Assembly: GCF_013407855.1 (NCBI RefSeq)
Contig: NZ_JACBZH010000001.1
Coordinates: forward strand, 4,898,001 to 4,962,000
Source: Actinopolymorpha rutila
GTDB taxonomy: Bacteria; Actinomycetota; Actinomycetes; Propionibacteriales; Actinopolymorphaceae
Direction: 5' to 3'
Length of the DNA: 64,000 nucleotides
The notes beneath the pieces are model-generated. The model saw nothing but the letters and a program-made list of their open reading frames with translations. It was not told where the DNA came from and did not search any database. This document shows positions 16,097 through 26,200 of this stretch, one piece after another. How positions within the stretch are numbered: the stretch's first letter is position 1; every line of letters begins with the position of its first letter. Both the position numbers and the translations under genes were made by a program.

Positions 16097-18123
16097 CCAG
16101 TGTCAACCTCAGCTTGCGTCTGCTGCGGGTCGGCGGCCGGCGCGGACTGCTCGTCGTCGGCCTGACGGCCGGCGCGGTCGCGGTGTGCACGGCGTTGCTG
16201 CTCGCCGCCGTCGCCGCGAACGTCGCGTTCGCCGGCCGGGCCGACCGGGACGCCTAGCGTCACCCCGACCACGCCGCCGCGGCGGCGAAGGCGGTGGCGC
16301 TGGAGGGCACCAGCCTGGACTACGTACGCGGGCAGGTGGTGACCGTGGTCGACCTGGCCGCCCTCGAAGGTACCGACCGGACGAACGAGACCAACGACAC
16401 CAGCGAGATGCCCACACCGCCCGGCATGCCCCGCTTCCCGGCGCCGGGCGAGGTCTGGATGTCGCCGGCGCTCGCCCGGCTGGCGGCCTCGTTGCCGTCC
16501 GCCCAGCTCGCCGACCGGTTTCCCGCACGTACGCCCACCGGTCTGCTCGGCGACGACGCGCTGGTCCACGGCGACGAACTCGTCGCGGTGGTCGGCCGGC
16601 ACGCGGACGACCCGGCCATGCACGGTGACCGCGGCGACCTGGCGGACGCCACCAGCCCGACTCCGATCGCGTCCTTCGACGACGGGCGGCCAAACCACGC
16701 CGCCGGCTTCTACCGCATCCTCACCGGGCTGGCCACCGTGCTGCTCGGCGTACCCCTGCTGGTCTTCGGCGGTGCCGCCGCCCGGCTGACCGTGGCCCGT
16801 CGTGACCAGCGGCTCGCGGCCCTGCGACTGGTGGGCGCCACCCCCGGCCAGGTGGTGGCGATGACGGTGGCCGAGTCGATGGTGACGGCGTTCGCCGGTG
16901 CGGTCGCCGGTGCGCTGCTGTACGTCGTGATGATTCCGGGGCTGACCCGGATCTCGATCTCCGGCGGGACGTGGGCCGCCGGCGACCTGTGGATCGGGGT
17001 GCCGCTGATCCTCGCCGTCGTGGCGGCGGTGGTCGTGCTGGTCGGGGTGAGCGCGGTGACGGGCCTGCGCCGGGTCGTGGTCAGTCCGCTCGGGGTCGCC
17101 CGGCGGCAGACGCCACCGGGCCTGCGCGCCGTCCGGGTCGCTGCGTTCGTGGCGGCGGTGGTGGGTTTCCTCTTTGCCAGCAAGCTGATGCAGGGCTCGT
17201 TCGCCACCGTCTTCACGGTGATCGTGGTCATGCTCGCCGTCGGGTTCTGGACGCTGAACCTGGTCGGGCCCTGGGTGGTCGGGCTGGTCGGCCGGATCGC
17301 GGCCGCCGGTGCTCGCCGGCCGGCCCGGCTGCTCGCGGGACGGCGGCTCATGGACGACCCGCGCTCGGCCTGGCGAACGGTGAACGGCATCGCGCTGACC
17401 GGGTTCGTGGCCGGGTTCACCGTGCTGCTGAATCCCGGACCGGGCGGGCTCGGCCACTCCACCGACGAACAGTTGCGGGCCCGGGTTCCGGCCCAGCACG
17501 CGACGGCCGTGGTCGCGGACGCCCGGGAGCGGCTGGCCGGGATTCCGGGCGCTCGCGTGCGGCTCGCCGAGCGTGCGGAATCCGGAAGCGGCACACCGGC
17601 CTACCGTTCGGTGGTCGTCACCGTGCCCGGTGGTCAGGAGCGAACGGACGAGGCGCGTACGTCGCTCGCCGGGCTGGTACCCGGCCGGCCGTTCGCCAGC
17701 CCGGCGGACGCCGACCGCGGCACCGAACAGATGCTGGCCGACATCCAGACCGGTGCGCGAACCGTCCTGATCGCGTCGTTCCTGCTGGGTACGGTCAGCG
17801 CCGGGATCACCGGCGTCTCCTCGATCCTCGACCGCCGGCAGACGTTCGCCCTGCTGCGGTTGGCGGGTACGCCGCTGCGGGTGCTGGACGCCGCCAGACG
17901 CCGCGAGACGCTGATCCCGCTGGTGGTGATGGGCGGCGGCGCGCTGGTGACCGGCCTGGTGATGGCCGCGCCGTTCGCACTGGCCAACCCGGTGCGACCC
18001 GAGGGGCTGGTGACGCTCGCGCTCACCGTGCTCGGCGGCCTCGGCGCGGTGATCGGTGCCAGCGAGCTGAGCCGGCCGTTCCTGCGCGCCGTCACCGCCG
18101 ACCCCGCACCACGTCCGGACTGA
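16093..18123 (+). pseudogene. FtsX-family ABC permease interrupted by in-frame amber codon
   Basis: Permease with two FtsX domains and about ten membrane helices expected. The GTG start at 16093 overlaps the ATPase stop (GTGA). The frame gives one clear N-terminal helix (RRGLLVVGLTAGAVAVCTALLLAAV) and then FAGRADRDA, where TAG at 16255-16257 stops it. The same frame continues without any shift as RHPDHAAAAAKA and on to 18123, with FtsX domains at about residues 215-350 and 550-665 of the full reading. A single G-to-A change in a TGG (Trp) codon would explain the stop. Reinitiation at GTG 16294 would give 609 residues without the first helix. The substrate may be a lipid, a peptide or an antibiotic; this is not resolved. 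Confidence 0.85.
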
Positions 18124-18333
18124 CCGATTCGACCGATGCCCCGAACCGAGCGAGTGAGTGGCCGGGACAGACCCTGGAACGACCGAAGGGTGGAAGGGCC
18201 AGCAACTCGGGCGAACCGGGCCGTAACCGGATGCGAACTCGGTCGTTCACTTACCAGACGGCGTGACTCCGGGCAACCGGACAATGCCGTCAGTGCGACG
18301 GGTACCGCTCGCGGCCTCGCGGGCCGTCGTACC

Positions 18334-18372
18334 GGAGGACCCGGCTCCCCGCCTGCTGGAGCCGGGTCCTCC
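18334..18372 (+). terminator. Rho-independent-type hairpin after the ABC genes
   Basis: Perfect 15-bp stem, GGAGGACCCGGCTCC with GGAGCCGGGTCCTCC, and a 9-base loop. There is no U tract, as is common in high-GC actinobacteria. Confidence 0.75.
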
Positions 18373-18373
18373 A

Positions 18374-18421
18374 ACATGTTCAGGGACATGTGCGGTGACC
18401 TGTGCGGTGACATGTTCAGGG
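18374..18421. repeat. Four tandem 12-bp repeats, operator-like
   Basis: ACATGTTCAGGG, ACATGTGCGGTG, ACCTGTGCGGTG and ACATGTTCAGGG in direct succession, the outer two identical. Three copies contain the palindrome ACATGT. The array ends 45 bases before the lipoprotein start, a place where a repressor or activator array would act. Confidence 0.6.
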
Positions 18422-18466
18422 CCACCGAAACGGAACCCGTACCAGAAGCGAGACGTCAGAACCGGC

Positions 18467-19036
18467 ATGATGCTTCCTGTACTTCGACGCGGTGCGCCGC
18501 TGGCCGCACTCATGGGGGTTCTCGTTCTCGGCATGGCGGCATGCGGGACCGAGCAGGCGACGACCACGAAGGCACAGGCAACGTCCACGCCCACCAACAG
18601 TGCGCACCCGACCCCGGGACCTACCATGAAATCCTCGCTCTCCCTGCACCGCACTGGCGGTGTCGCCGGCTTCAACGACGAACTCGTGATCGAGGCCGAC
18701 GGCAGCGCCACCCTCACCAGCCGGGGCCGGGAGCCCTTCACCTGCAGCGTTAAGTCGGCGACGATGTCCCGGCTCGCCGCGGCCGCCGACCGGGCCGAGA
18801 AGGCTCCCCGGCCCAAGGCGCAGGAAGAGAAGAAGCGGAAGCTGCTGACGCCCACGCCGGACGCGATCCACCTCTACCTCACCGTGGGCGACGAGCAGAT
18901 CGCCTACGAGAACATCAAGGGCGCCGACCAGTCCTACCGCGACCTGTTCGACCTGATGAACGACGTGATGAGCTCCGCGTCCACGCTGCGCAAGGGCGGC
19001 GACGGCGCGGCGCAGTCCGGATCCGTCTGCTCGTAA
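18467..19036 (+). CDS. Putative lipoprotein of unknown function
   Basis: 189 residues. The N-terminal signal PLAALMGVLVLGMAAC ends in a lipobox with C26 as the lipid-bearing residue. A Thr/Pro-rich linker follows to about residue 50. The rest (SSLSLHRTGGVAGFNDELVIEADG, SRGREPFTCSVKSATMSRLAAAADRAE) resembles the protealysin-inhibitor-like actinobacterial proteins that read GGxAGxxD at this point, but I do not claim the family. Two adjacent ATG codons are possible starts. Two further cysteines suggest one disulfide outside the membrane. It stands alone downstream of the 12-bp repeats. Confidence 0.75.
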   Translation: MMLPVLRRGAPLAALMGVLVLGMAACGTEQATTTKAQATSTPTNSAHPTPGPTMKSSLSLHRTGGVAGFNDELVIEADGSATLTSRGREPFTCSVKSATMSRLAAAADRAEKAPRPKAQEEKKRKLLTPTPDAIHLYLTVGDEQIAYENIKGADQSYRDLFDLMNDVMSSASTLRKGGDGAAQSGSVCS

Positions 19037-19105
19037 GGCCTTTCAGCGCCGGTTCACCGCTGGATCACTGCCGGGCCTCCGCCGTTTCACCGCCGCTAGC
19101 ACGCG

Positions 19106-20959
19106 TCAACCTCGGCTTGCTCGCGGCGAGGTGAGGTGCAGCGCACCGGGCGCACTCGCAGGTACGACCGGGCGCCGTGGCGCCACCGGGTCGATCCGCT
19201 GGTACTCCCCACCGAGCTCCGGTCGCGGGTCGGCCTCGCCCCGGTTGGGCCAGTACGCCACCGCCCGCTCCGCCTGCGCGGTGATTGTCAAGGACGGGTT
19301 GACACCGAGGTTGGCCGACACCGCGGCACCGTCGAGCACGTGCAGCCCGGGATGTCCGTACACCCGTTGGTATCCGTCCACGACGCCGTGGTCGGCGTCC
19401 GCGCCGATCACACAGCCGCCGATGATGTGCGCGGTGATCGGCATGTCGACCACCTCACCGACCGTGCCGCCCGGCGTGCCACCCACCAGTTCGGCCAGCC
19501 GGCGGACGACCTGGTTGGCCACCGGGATCCAGGTCGGGTTGGGCTCGCCGTGTCCCTGCCGGGAGGTGAGCCGCCAGCCGAGGACACCGCGCCGCAGCCG
19601 TACGGTCAGGGAGTTGTCCAGCGACTGCATGACCAGCGCGATGACCGTGCGCTCCGACCAGTGCCGCAGGTTGGCCAGCCGGACCAGGTCACCCGGATGG
19701 CGGGCGGCCTGGCGCAGCCACGTCACCCAGCGGCGGCCGCCGTCTCCTCCGTCGGTGAGGACCGTCTGCAGCAGCCCCATCGCGTTGCTGCCCCGGCCGT
19801 ACCTCACCGGTTCGATGTGCGTCTGCGGGTCCGGGTGGAACGACGAGGAGATCGCGACGCCGCGCGAGTAGTCGGTCTCCCGTCCCCTGGCGATCGCGCC
19901 CAGGATCGACTCGGAGTTGGTCCGGGTCAGCACGCCCAACCGGTCGGAGAGGTTGGGCAGCCTGCCCTCGGCCTTCATCCGGTGCAGGAGCCGCTGGGTG
20001 CCGAGCGCGCCCGCGGCGAACACCACCTGGTCGGCGTGGAACGTCCGCCGTGTCCGGTCGCGGCGCAGGCCGCCCCGGCGCTGCCGGCCGCCGGGCGTCG
20101 GCTCGGTGTCCACGGCGTACCCGCCGCCGGCCAACGGGCGTACCGCGGTCACGGTGGTGAGCGGATGCACCCTCGCACCGGCCTCCTCTGCGAGGTAGAG
20201 GTAGTTGGTGGTCAGGGCGTTCTTGGCGTTGTGCCGGCAGCCGGTCATGCACTCACCGCACTCGATGCAGGAGCGCCGGCGAGGCCCCGCACCGCCGAAG
20301 TAGGGGTCGTCGACCTCGGTGCCCGGCGGCATTCCCGGCGTACCGAAGAACACCCCGACCGGCGTCTGCCGGAAGGTGTCACCCACGCCCATCTCCTCGG
20401 CGATCTTGCGCATCACCACGTCGGAGGGTGTCATGGTCGGGTTGACGGTGACGCCGAGCATCCGCTTGGCCTGGTCGTAGTGGGGTGCGAGCTCGGCCCG
20501 CCAGTCGGTCAGCCCGCGCCACTGCGGGTCGTCGTAGAACTCCGCGAGGGGTTCGTACAACGTGTTGGCATAGACCAGCGAGCCACCCCCGACGCCTGCC
20601 CCGGACAGCACCAGAACGTCACGCAGCATGGTGATTCGCTGGATGCCGAGACAGCCGAGGCGGGGCGCGAAGAGGAAGTCGCGGAGCTGCCAGGACGTAC
20701 GCGGCAGCGTCCGCACCCCGCCGTCCTCGGCCTTTCCGGCACCACCACGGGATCCGCCACCGCCGGAGTCGCCGCCGCGGGAGTCGCCGAGGCCGTGGTC
20801 GGCCGTGCTCGCGTCCGCGAACCTCGCCCCGGCCTCCAGCACACCCACCCGGTAGCCCTTCTCGGTGAGCCGGAGGGCGGCGACGCTTCCACCGAAGCCG
20901 GAGCCGACCACCACGACGTCGTAGTGCGGCATCCGCGGGTCGCGACGTGGACGGCTCAC
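19106..20959 (-). CDS. GMC-family FAD oxidoreductase (ChoD / cholesterol-oxidase-like)
   Basis: Flavoprotein of 617 residues. The Rossmann FAD site is VVVVGSGFGG (15-24), and the C-terminal GMC domain includes HIIGGCVIGADADHG and GVNPSLTITAQAERA. The middle contains CIECGECMTGCRHNAKN, a four-cysteine stretch seen in the ChoD-like branch (M. tuberculosis Rv3409c). That gene is also next to guaB3, which supports orthology. Activity on sterols is not certain for this branch. The GTG start at 20959 overlaps the aldehyde dehydrogenase TGA by four bases; ATG 20932 is the alternative. Residues about 50-75 are a low-complexity Gly/Asp/Ser insertion. Confidence 0.88.
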   Translation of the reverse strand: MSRPRRDPRMPHYDVVVVGSGFGGSVAALRLTEKGYRVGVLEAGARFADASTADHGLGDSRGGDSGGGGSRGGAGKAEDGGVRTLPRTSWQLRDFLFAPRLGCLGIQRITMLRDVLVLSGAGVGGGSLVYANTLYEPLAEFYDDPQWRGLTDWRAELAPHYDQAKRMLGVTVNPTMTPSDVVMRKIAEEMGVGDTFRQTPVGVFFGTPGMPPGTEVDDPYFGGAGPRRRSCIECGECMTGCRHNAKNALTTNYLYLAEEAGARVHPLTTVTAVRPLAGGGYAVDTEPTPGGRQRRGGLRRDRTRRTFHADQVVFAAGALGTQRLLHRMKAEGRLPNLSDRLGVLTRTNSESILGAIARGRETDYSRGVAISSSFHPDPQTHIEPVRYGRGSNAMGLLQTVLTDGGDGGRRWVTWLRQAARHPGDLVRLANLRHWSERTVIALVMQSLDNSLTVRLRRGVLGWRLTSRQGHGEPNPTWIPVANQVVRRLAELVGGTPGGTVGEVVDMPITAHIIGGCVIGADADHGVVDGYQRVYGHPGLHVLDGAAVSANLGVNPSLTITAQAERAVAYWPNRGEADPRPELGGEYQRIDPVAPRRPVVPASAPGALHLTSPRASRG

Positions 20960-22503
20960 TTGTGGCCCGCCTTCCTCATCGCCCGCAGCGCGAGGGTGAG
21001 CCCGCGGGCGAAAGCGTCGTGGGACACCCTGGCCGGCGGCGCCATCGGCACCCGTTGCACCGCGATGGTCTGGGCCTCGGTGTACTTCAGCAACCCGTCG
21101 GCACCGTGCCGGCGTCCCATGCCGGAGTCGCCGACGCCGCCCATCGGCGCGTCCACGCTTCCCCACGCCGCGGCGTACGCCTCGTTGACGTTGACCGTGC
21201 CGACGTGCAGGCGTTCACCGACCGCGCAGGCCCGGCGTACGTCCTGGCCGTAGACCGCGGCGTTCAGGCCGAAAGCGGTGTCGTTGGCCAGCGCCACCGC
21301 CTCGTCCTCGTCGGCGACGCGGTAGACCGACACGACCGGGCCGAACGTCTCCTCGGCGAAGCAGGTCATGTCCGGGGTCACCTCCGCCAGGACGGTGGGC
21401 GCGAAGAAGTACGGCCCCAGGTCGGGCCGGGCGACCCCACCGGTGAGGACGCGTGCGCCCTTGGCCCTGGCGTCCTCGACGTGGGCGGTGACGGTGCGGA
21501 GCTGGTCGGCGGAGACGAGCGAGCCCATGTCGGGGCCGAAGTCCAGCGCCGGGCCGACCCGCATCCCCTCCACCCGGGCCACGAGGCGTTCGACGAACCG
21601 GTCGTACACGGATGCCGCGACGTAGAGGCGTTCGATCGAGATGCACAGCTGGCCGGCGTTGGAGAAGCATCCCCGGACAGCGCCCTCGGCGGCCACGTCC
21701 GGGTCGGCGTCGTCGAGGACCAGCATGGCGTTCTTGCCGCCCAGCTCCATGGTCGCGCCGATCAGCCGCTCACCGCACCGGGCGGCCACCGAACGACCGG
21801 TCTGCGTGGAGCCGGTGAAGCAAACGAAGTCGGAGTGGTCGATCAGGGCGTTCCCGATCGAGGAACCCGGGCCCACCACCACCTGCCACAGGTCGGGTGG
21901 CAGGCCGGCGTCGGCGAGTAGTTCGGCGCCGGCCAGGGCACACAGCGCGGTGAGGCTGGCCGGCTTGGTGACCACCGCGTTCCCGGCGACCACCGCGGGC
22001 AGCGCGTCGGAGATCGCCAGCGTGAACGGGTAGTTCCAGGGAGCGATGATGCCGACGACCCCCTTGGGGTGGCGCAGCTCGGTGGCCCGGGTGAGGAACG
22101 GGAACATGCCCACCCGCCTGGTCGGCAGCAGGTGTTGCTGGGCGACCCGGGCGTAGTAGCGCGCGGTGTTCGCGACGTCGGCCAGCTCCTCGAACGCGTG
22201 CTTGCGGGCCTTCCCGGACTCCCACTGAACGAGGTCCAGGAGGTCGTTCTGACGGTCGAGCACCAGGTCGTGCAGTCGCAGCAGCACTTCGGCGCGCTCG
22301 GCCACCGGCACCCGGGCCCACTCCGCCTGGGCCGCGCGGGCCCGGGAGAACGCCTCGGCCACGTCGTCGGTGCTCGACACCGGCACCTGGCCCAGGGGCT
22401 TGCCGGTCAGGGGCGAGACGGCGTCCAGGGTGTCCCCCGTGGTCGCGAACGCCCGGCCGGTCAGCTCGGTCACCCGGGCGGAGGTGAGTTCCCGCTCAGT
22501 CAT
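20956..22503 (-). CDS. Succinate-semialdehyde dehydrogenase / aldehyde dehydrogenase family (GabD2-like)
   Basis: NAD(P)-dependent oxidation of an aldehyde to the acid. The 515-residue protein has APWNYPFTLAISDALPA (cofactor site), FTGSTQTGRSVA, general base E in MELGGKNAML, and the catalytic Cys in NAGQLCISIERLYV. The Ser two residues after that Cys and the length match the GabD2-type branch. It is the upstream partner of the GMC oxidase (four-base overlap), so the pair could oxidise an alcohol to an aldehyde and then to an acid; this is inference. The start is ATG 22503. The physiological substrate is not shown by the sequence. Confidence 0.9.
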   Translation of the reverse strand: MTERELTSARVTELTGRAFATTGDTLDAVSPLTGKPLGQVPVSSTDDVAEAFSRARAAQAEWARVPVAERAEVLLRLHDLVLDRQNDLLDLVQWESGKARKHAFEELADVANTARYYARVAQQHLLPTRRVGMFPFLTRATELRHPKGVVGIIAPWNYPFTLAISDALPAVVAGNAVVTKPASLTALCALAGAELLADAGLPPDLWQVVVGPGSSIGNALIDHSDFVCFTGSTQTGRSVAARCGERLIGATMELGGKNAMLVLDDADPDVAAEGAVRGCFSNAGQLCISIERLYVAASVYDRFVERLVARVEGMRVGPALDFGPDMGSLVSADQLRTVTAHVEDARAKGARVLTGGVARPDLGPYFFAPTVLAEVTPDMTCFAEETFGPVVSVYRVADEDEAVALANDTAFGLNAAVYGQDVRRACAVGERLHVGTVNVNEAYAAAWGSVDAPMGGVGDSGMGRRHGADGLLKYTEAQTIAVQRVPMAPPARVSHDAFARGLTLALRAMRKAGHK

Positions 22504-22576
22504 GGTTTCAGCCTAGGGCGTCTCCTGTGGATCAGGCGGCGAAGAGTGAGCCGGGGGGCATCCGGGCCAGCGGCGA

Positions 22577-23077
22577 TCAGGGTGCGGACCGGGCGAGCGG
22601 GTGATCAGGTTCACCGCCCGCCGCGCCGGCCTCGGTCGCGACCTCCTCGGCGCAGACCCTGGCCAGCGCCTCCACGGCGGTGGCCAGCCCGGAAAGAACG
22701 TCGTCGTCCAGGCGGGCGAACATCCTGCGCTGGTACGCCCGGCGCACCTCGTCCACGTCCCCCAGCAGGGTCCGCCCGGCGTCGGTGAGATCCACCCGCC
22801 GGACCCGGCGGTCGTGGCCGTCCGGGATGCGGTGGACCAAGCCGCGCACCTGCAGGCGGTCGACGATCCCCGTGAGGGTGGTGGGTCCCACCCCGAGCGC
22901 GTCGGCCAGGTCGTGCGCCGACAGCGGCCCGGACGCGCCGAGAACGAAAAGCGCCCGAAGCTGCGTCATCGTGAGGTCCACTGAGAACAGATCCGGACCG
23001 CACAGTCGCAGCAGGGACTGACGGAAATCGTCCTCAGCCGCCTCGATCCGGGCAATCAGCCCGGCCCTGTCCTCCAC
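22577..23077 (-). CDS. MarR-family transcriptional regulator
   Basis: 166-residue winged-helix regulator. The recognition region is LSAHDLADALGVGPTTLTGIVDRLQVRGLV, followed by the wing RIPDGHDRRVRRVDLTDAGR. The GTG start has AAGGGGG eight bases upstream. It diverges from the RND exporter gene across 168 bases, the standard layout for a MarR repressor of an efflux pump, so it probably represses that exporter and itself. It ends 73 bases upstream of nothing in its own direction but the aldehyde dehydrogenase start, so it may read into that gene. The ligand is unknown. Confidence 0.92.
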   Translation of the reverse strand: MEDRAGLIARIEAAEDDFRQSLLRLCGPDLFSVDLTMTQLRALFVLGASGPLSAHDLADALGVGPTTLTGIVDRLQVRGLVHRIPDGHDRRVRRVDLTDAGRTLLGDVDEVRRAYQRRMFARLDDDVLSGLATAVEALARVCAEEVATEAGAAGGEPDHPLARSAP

Positions 23078-23245
23078 GCCGCGTACCCCCTTCTCGTCCC
23101 TACGGAGGATCTTCTCCGGTAAGACCCTGAATTAGCTCGCTTGACGACGATATTCCGTCTGAGGCGAAGTATTCTCGGGGACGGTCAAAGTCGGCCGCCC
23201 ACCAGCACGTCGCGCCCGCCGGGGCAGCTAGTCCGAGGGGAATCC

Positions 23246-26200
23246 ATGTCCAGACTGGCCAGACTGAGTCTCGCCTACCGGAGCCTCGTCGCCCTGGTCT
23301 CGGTCGCGATCCTCGGCTTCGGCCTGGTCGCCACCGGTGCACTGAAGCAGGAGCTGATCCCGAGCCTGGAGATCCCCGGCGCCTACATCAGCACCGTCTA
23401 CCCGGGCGCCTCGCCGGAGATCGTCGAACGTGAGGTCACCAAGCCGATCGAGTCCACGGTCGCCGGCGTCGACGGCCTGGAGAAGACCACCTCCACCTCC
23501 AGCGACGGCTTCTCCCTCGTACAGGCCGACTTCACCTACGGCACCGACATCGGCCGCGCCGTCCAGAACATCCAGCAGTCGATCAACCGGCTCTCCGGGC
23601 AGCTCCCCGACGACGTCCAGCCGACCGTGCAGGCCGGCAGCTTCAACGACCTGCCTGTCGTCCTGCTCGCGGTCAGCTCCGACCAGAGCCAGCAGGACCT
23701 CGCCCGCGCGCTGGACGACCGGGTGGTCCCCGAGCTGGACAAGCTCACCGACGTACGCCAGGTGATGGTGACCGGCGTGCGCGACCGGCAGGTGTCGGTC
23801 ACCGTGGACGACAAGTTGCTGGCCGACCGCGGCGTCAGTCTGCAGAGCGTGATCGGCGCGCTGCAGGCCAACGGCGTCAACGTGCCGGGCGGACAGTTCG
23901 AGTCGGGTGACCGCTCGCTGTCGGTGTCCGTGGGGTCGCCGTTCACCTCGGTCGCGGACATCCGCAACCTCCCGGTCCTGCCCGGCGCCGGTGCGGCCGG
24001 TGCCGGAGGGTCGGCAGGTGCGGGTGGGTCGGCAGGTGCGGGTGGGTCCACGGGTGCGGGCGGATCCGCGGGTGCGGGTGGCGCCGGACAGTCCTCCCCG
24101 GGGAAGGCCGGCAGCGGCTCCACCACCGGGTCCACCGGGTCCACCGGGTCCACCGGGTCCACCGGGTCCACCGGGTCCACCGGGTCCACCGGGTCGGCGG
24201 GAGCGGCCGGTGGCGCGGCCGGCCAGGCGGCTCCGGCCGCCCCGACGCCGGTGAAGCTCTCCGACGTCGCCACGGTCAAGGAGACCCTGGCACCGACGAG
24301 CTCGATCACCCGCACCAACGGGCGGCCGACCCTCGGCATCGCGGTCACCAAGACCGCCGACGGCAACACCGTCGCCGTCTCCCACGCGGTCCAGGACCGG
24401 TTGGACGAGCTGCGCACCTCCATCGGCGGCAACGCCAAGCTGACGGTGGTGTTCGACCAGGCACCGTTCATCGAGGACTCGATCCACGGGCTCACCACCG
24501 AGGGCGCGATCGGCCTGCTGTTCGCCGTCCTGGTGATCCTGGTCTTCCTACTGTCGCTGCGGTCGACGCTGGTCACCGCGGTGTCCATCCCGTTCTCGCT
24601 GTTGGTGGCGATGCTCGGGCTGTACGCCGGCGGCTACTCCCTCAACATCCTCACCCTGGGCGCGCTCACCGTCGCCATCGGCCGCGTGGTCGACGACTCG
24701 ATCGTCGTACTCGAGAACATCAAACGGCACCTCGGCTACGGCGAGGACAAGCTCCGGGCGATCCTGGACGCCGTTCGCGAGGTGGCCGGTGCGGTCACCG
24801 CGTCCACGGTCACCACGGTCGGCGTCTTCGCCCCTATCGCCTTCGTTGGCGGCCAGGTCGGCGAGCTGTTCCGGCCGTTCGCCGTCACGGTGAGCATCGC
24901 GCTCGCCGCGTCGCTGCTGGTGTCGCTGACGATCATCCCGGTCCTGGCGTACTGGTTCCTCCGCCGTCCGAGTGTCGACCCCAGCGACGAGGAGCGGGTG
25001 CGGGCCGAGGCGGTGGCGAAGGAACGCCGCAACCCGCTGCAGCGGGCGTACGTCCCGGTGATCAGCTGGACCACCCGGCACAAGGTGATCACCCTGCTGG
25101 TCGGCGTACTCGTGTTCGCCGGAACGCTCGGTGCCGCGCCGCTGCTGAAGACCAACTTCCTCGACGACAGCGGGCAGAACACCGTCACCGTCAACCAGGC
25201 CATGCCGGTCTCCTCCTCCCTGGCCGCCACCGACACCGCGGCCAAGAAGGTGGAGAAGGTCATCGCCGGTCTGGACGAGGTGGAGTCGTACCAGACGACC
25301 GTGGGTACGGCGGAGTTCGGCAGCTTCTCCACCGGCGGCCGCACCAACCAGGCGACGTTCTCCCTCACCACGAAGGACGACATCGACCAGACGGTGTTCC
25401 GCGACCGGCTGCGCAAGGACCTCGACCGCCTCACCGGGGTCGGAACGCTCACGGTCGAGGGCGCACAGTCCGGGCCGCCCGGGTCCAGCAACCTCGAGGT
25501 CGAGGTCACCGCGCCCACCACCGAGGCGCTGCGTACCGCCGCGGCACAGGTGGAGAAGGCCGTCCGCGGTGTCGACGGCGCCTCCGACGTGACCAACAAC
25601 CTCAGCTCGGAGAGGCCGATCGTCCAGGTCGAGGTCGACCGGGCGAAGGCGGCCGCGGCCGGGCTGTCCGAGGCCCAGATCGGGCAGGCCGTACGCCAGG
25701 CGTTCGAGGGTCAGCAGGCGGGCACCGTCACCCTGGACTCCGAGCAGAGCGACGTGATGGTCTACGCCGGCAGTAGGCCCAGGGACCTCGCGTCCATGCG
25801 CCGTCTGCCGCTGCCCACCCCGCTCGGGACCACCGTGCGGCTGGACTCGGTGGCCAAGGTGTCCGAGGTCGCCAGCGCCGCACAGCTCACCCGGACCGAC
25901 GGCCGGCGCACCGCCACCATCTCCGCGACACCGAACACCTCCAACGTCGGCAAGGTCTCCACCGACCTCAACGCCGCCCTGAGCAAGCTGAAGTTGACAG
26001 GCGGTGCGACGTACAAGCTCGCCGGTGTGAGCTCTGAGCAGAGCGACGCGTTCGGCCAGCTCGGGGTGGCGATGCTCGCCGCGATCGCGATCGTCTTCCT
26101 GGTCATGGTGGCGACGTTCCGCAGCATCGTGCAGCCGCTCATCCTGCTGGTGTCCGTGCCGTTCGCGGCGACCGGTGCGCTCGGGCTGCTGCTGGCGACC

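Larger units (their letters stand above)
18124..18466. other. Intergenic region with terminator and 12-bp tandem repeats
   Basis: No gene is visible in these 343 bases. They hold the terminator of the transporter pair and, directly after it, four 12-bp tandem repeats that precede the lipoprotein gene. Confidence 0.7.

Noticed and set aside
15049..17499. Open frame of 816 codons on the minus strand opposite the ABC genes
   Set aside because: It overlaps the guaA start and the ATPase with clear motifs, and its protein is low complexity.
24131..24193. Intergenic tandem repeat or recombination site
   Set aside because: The repeat is in frame inside the RND gene, and its nine-base unit keeps the codon pattern.
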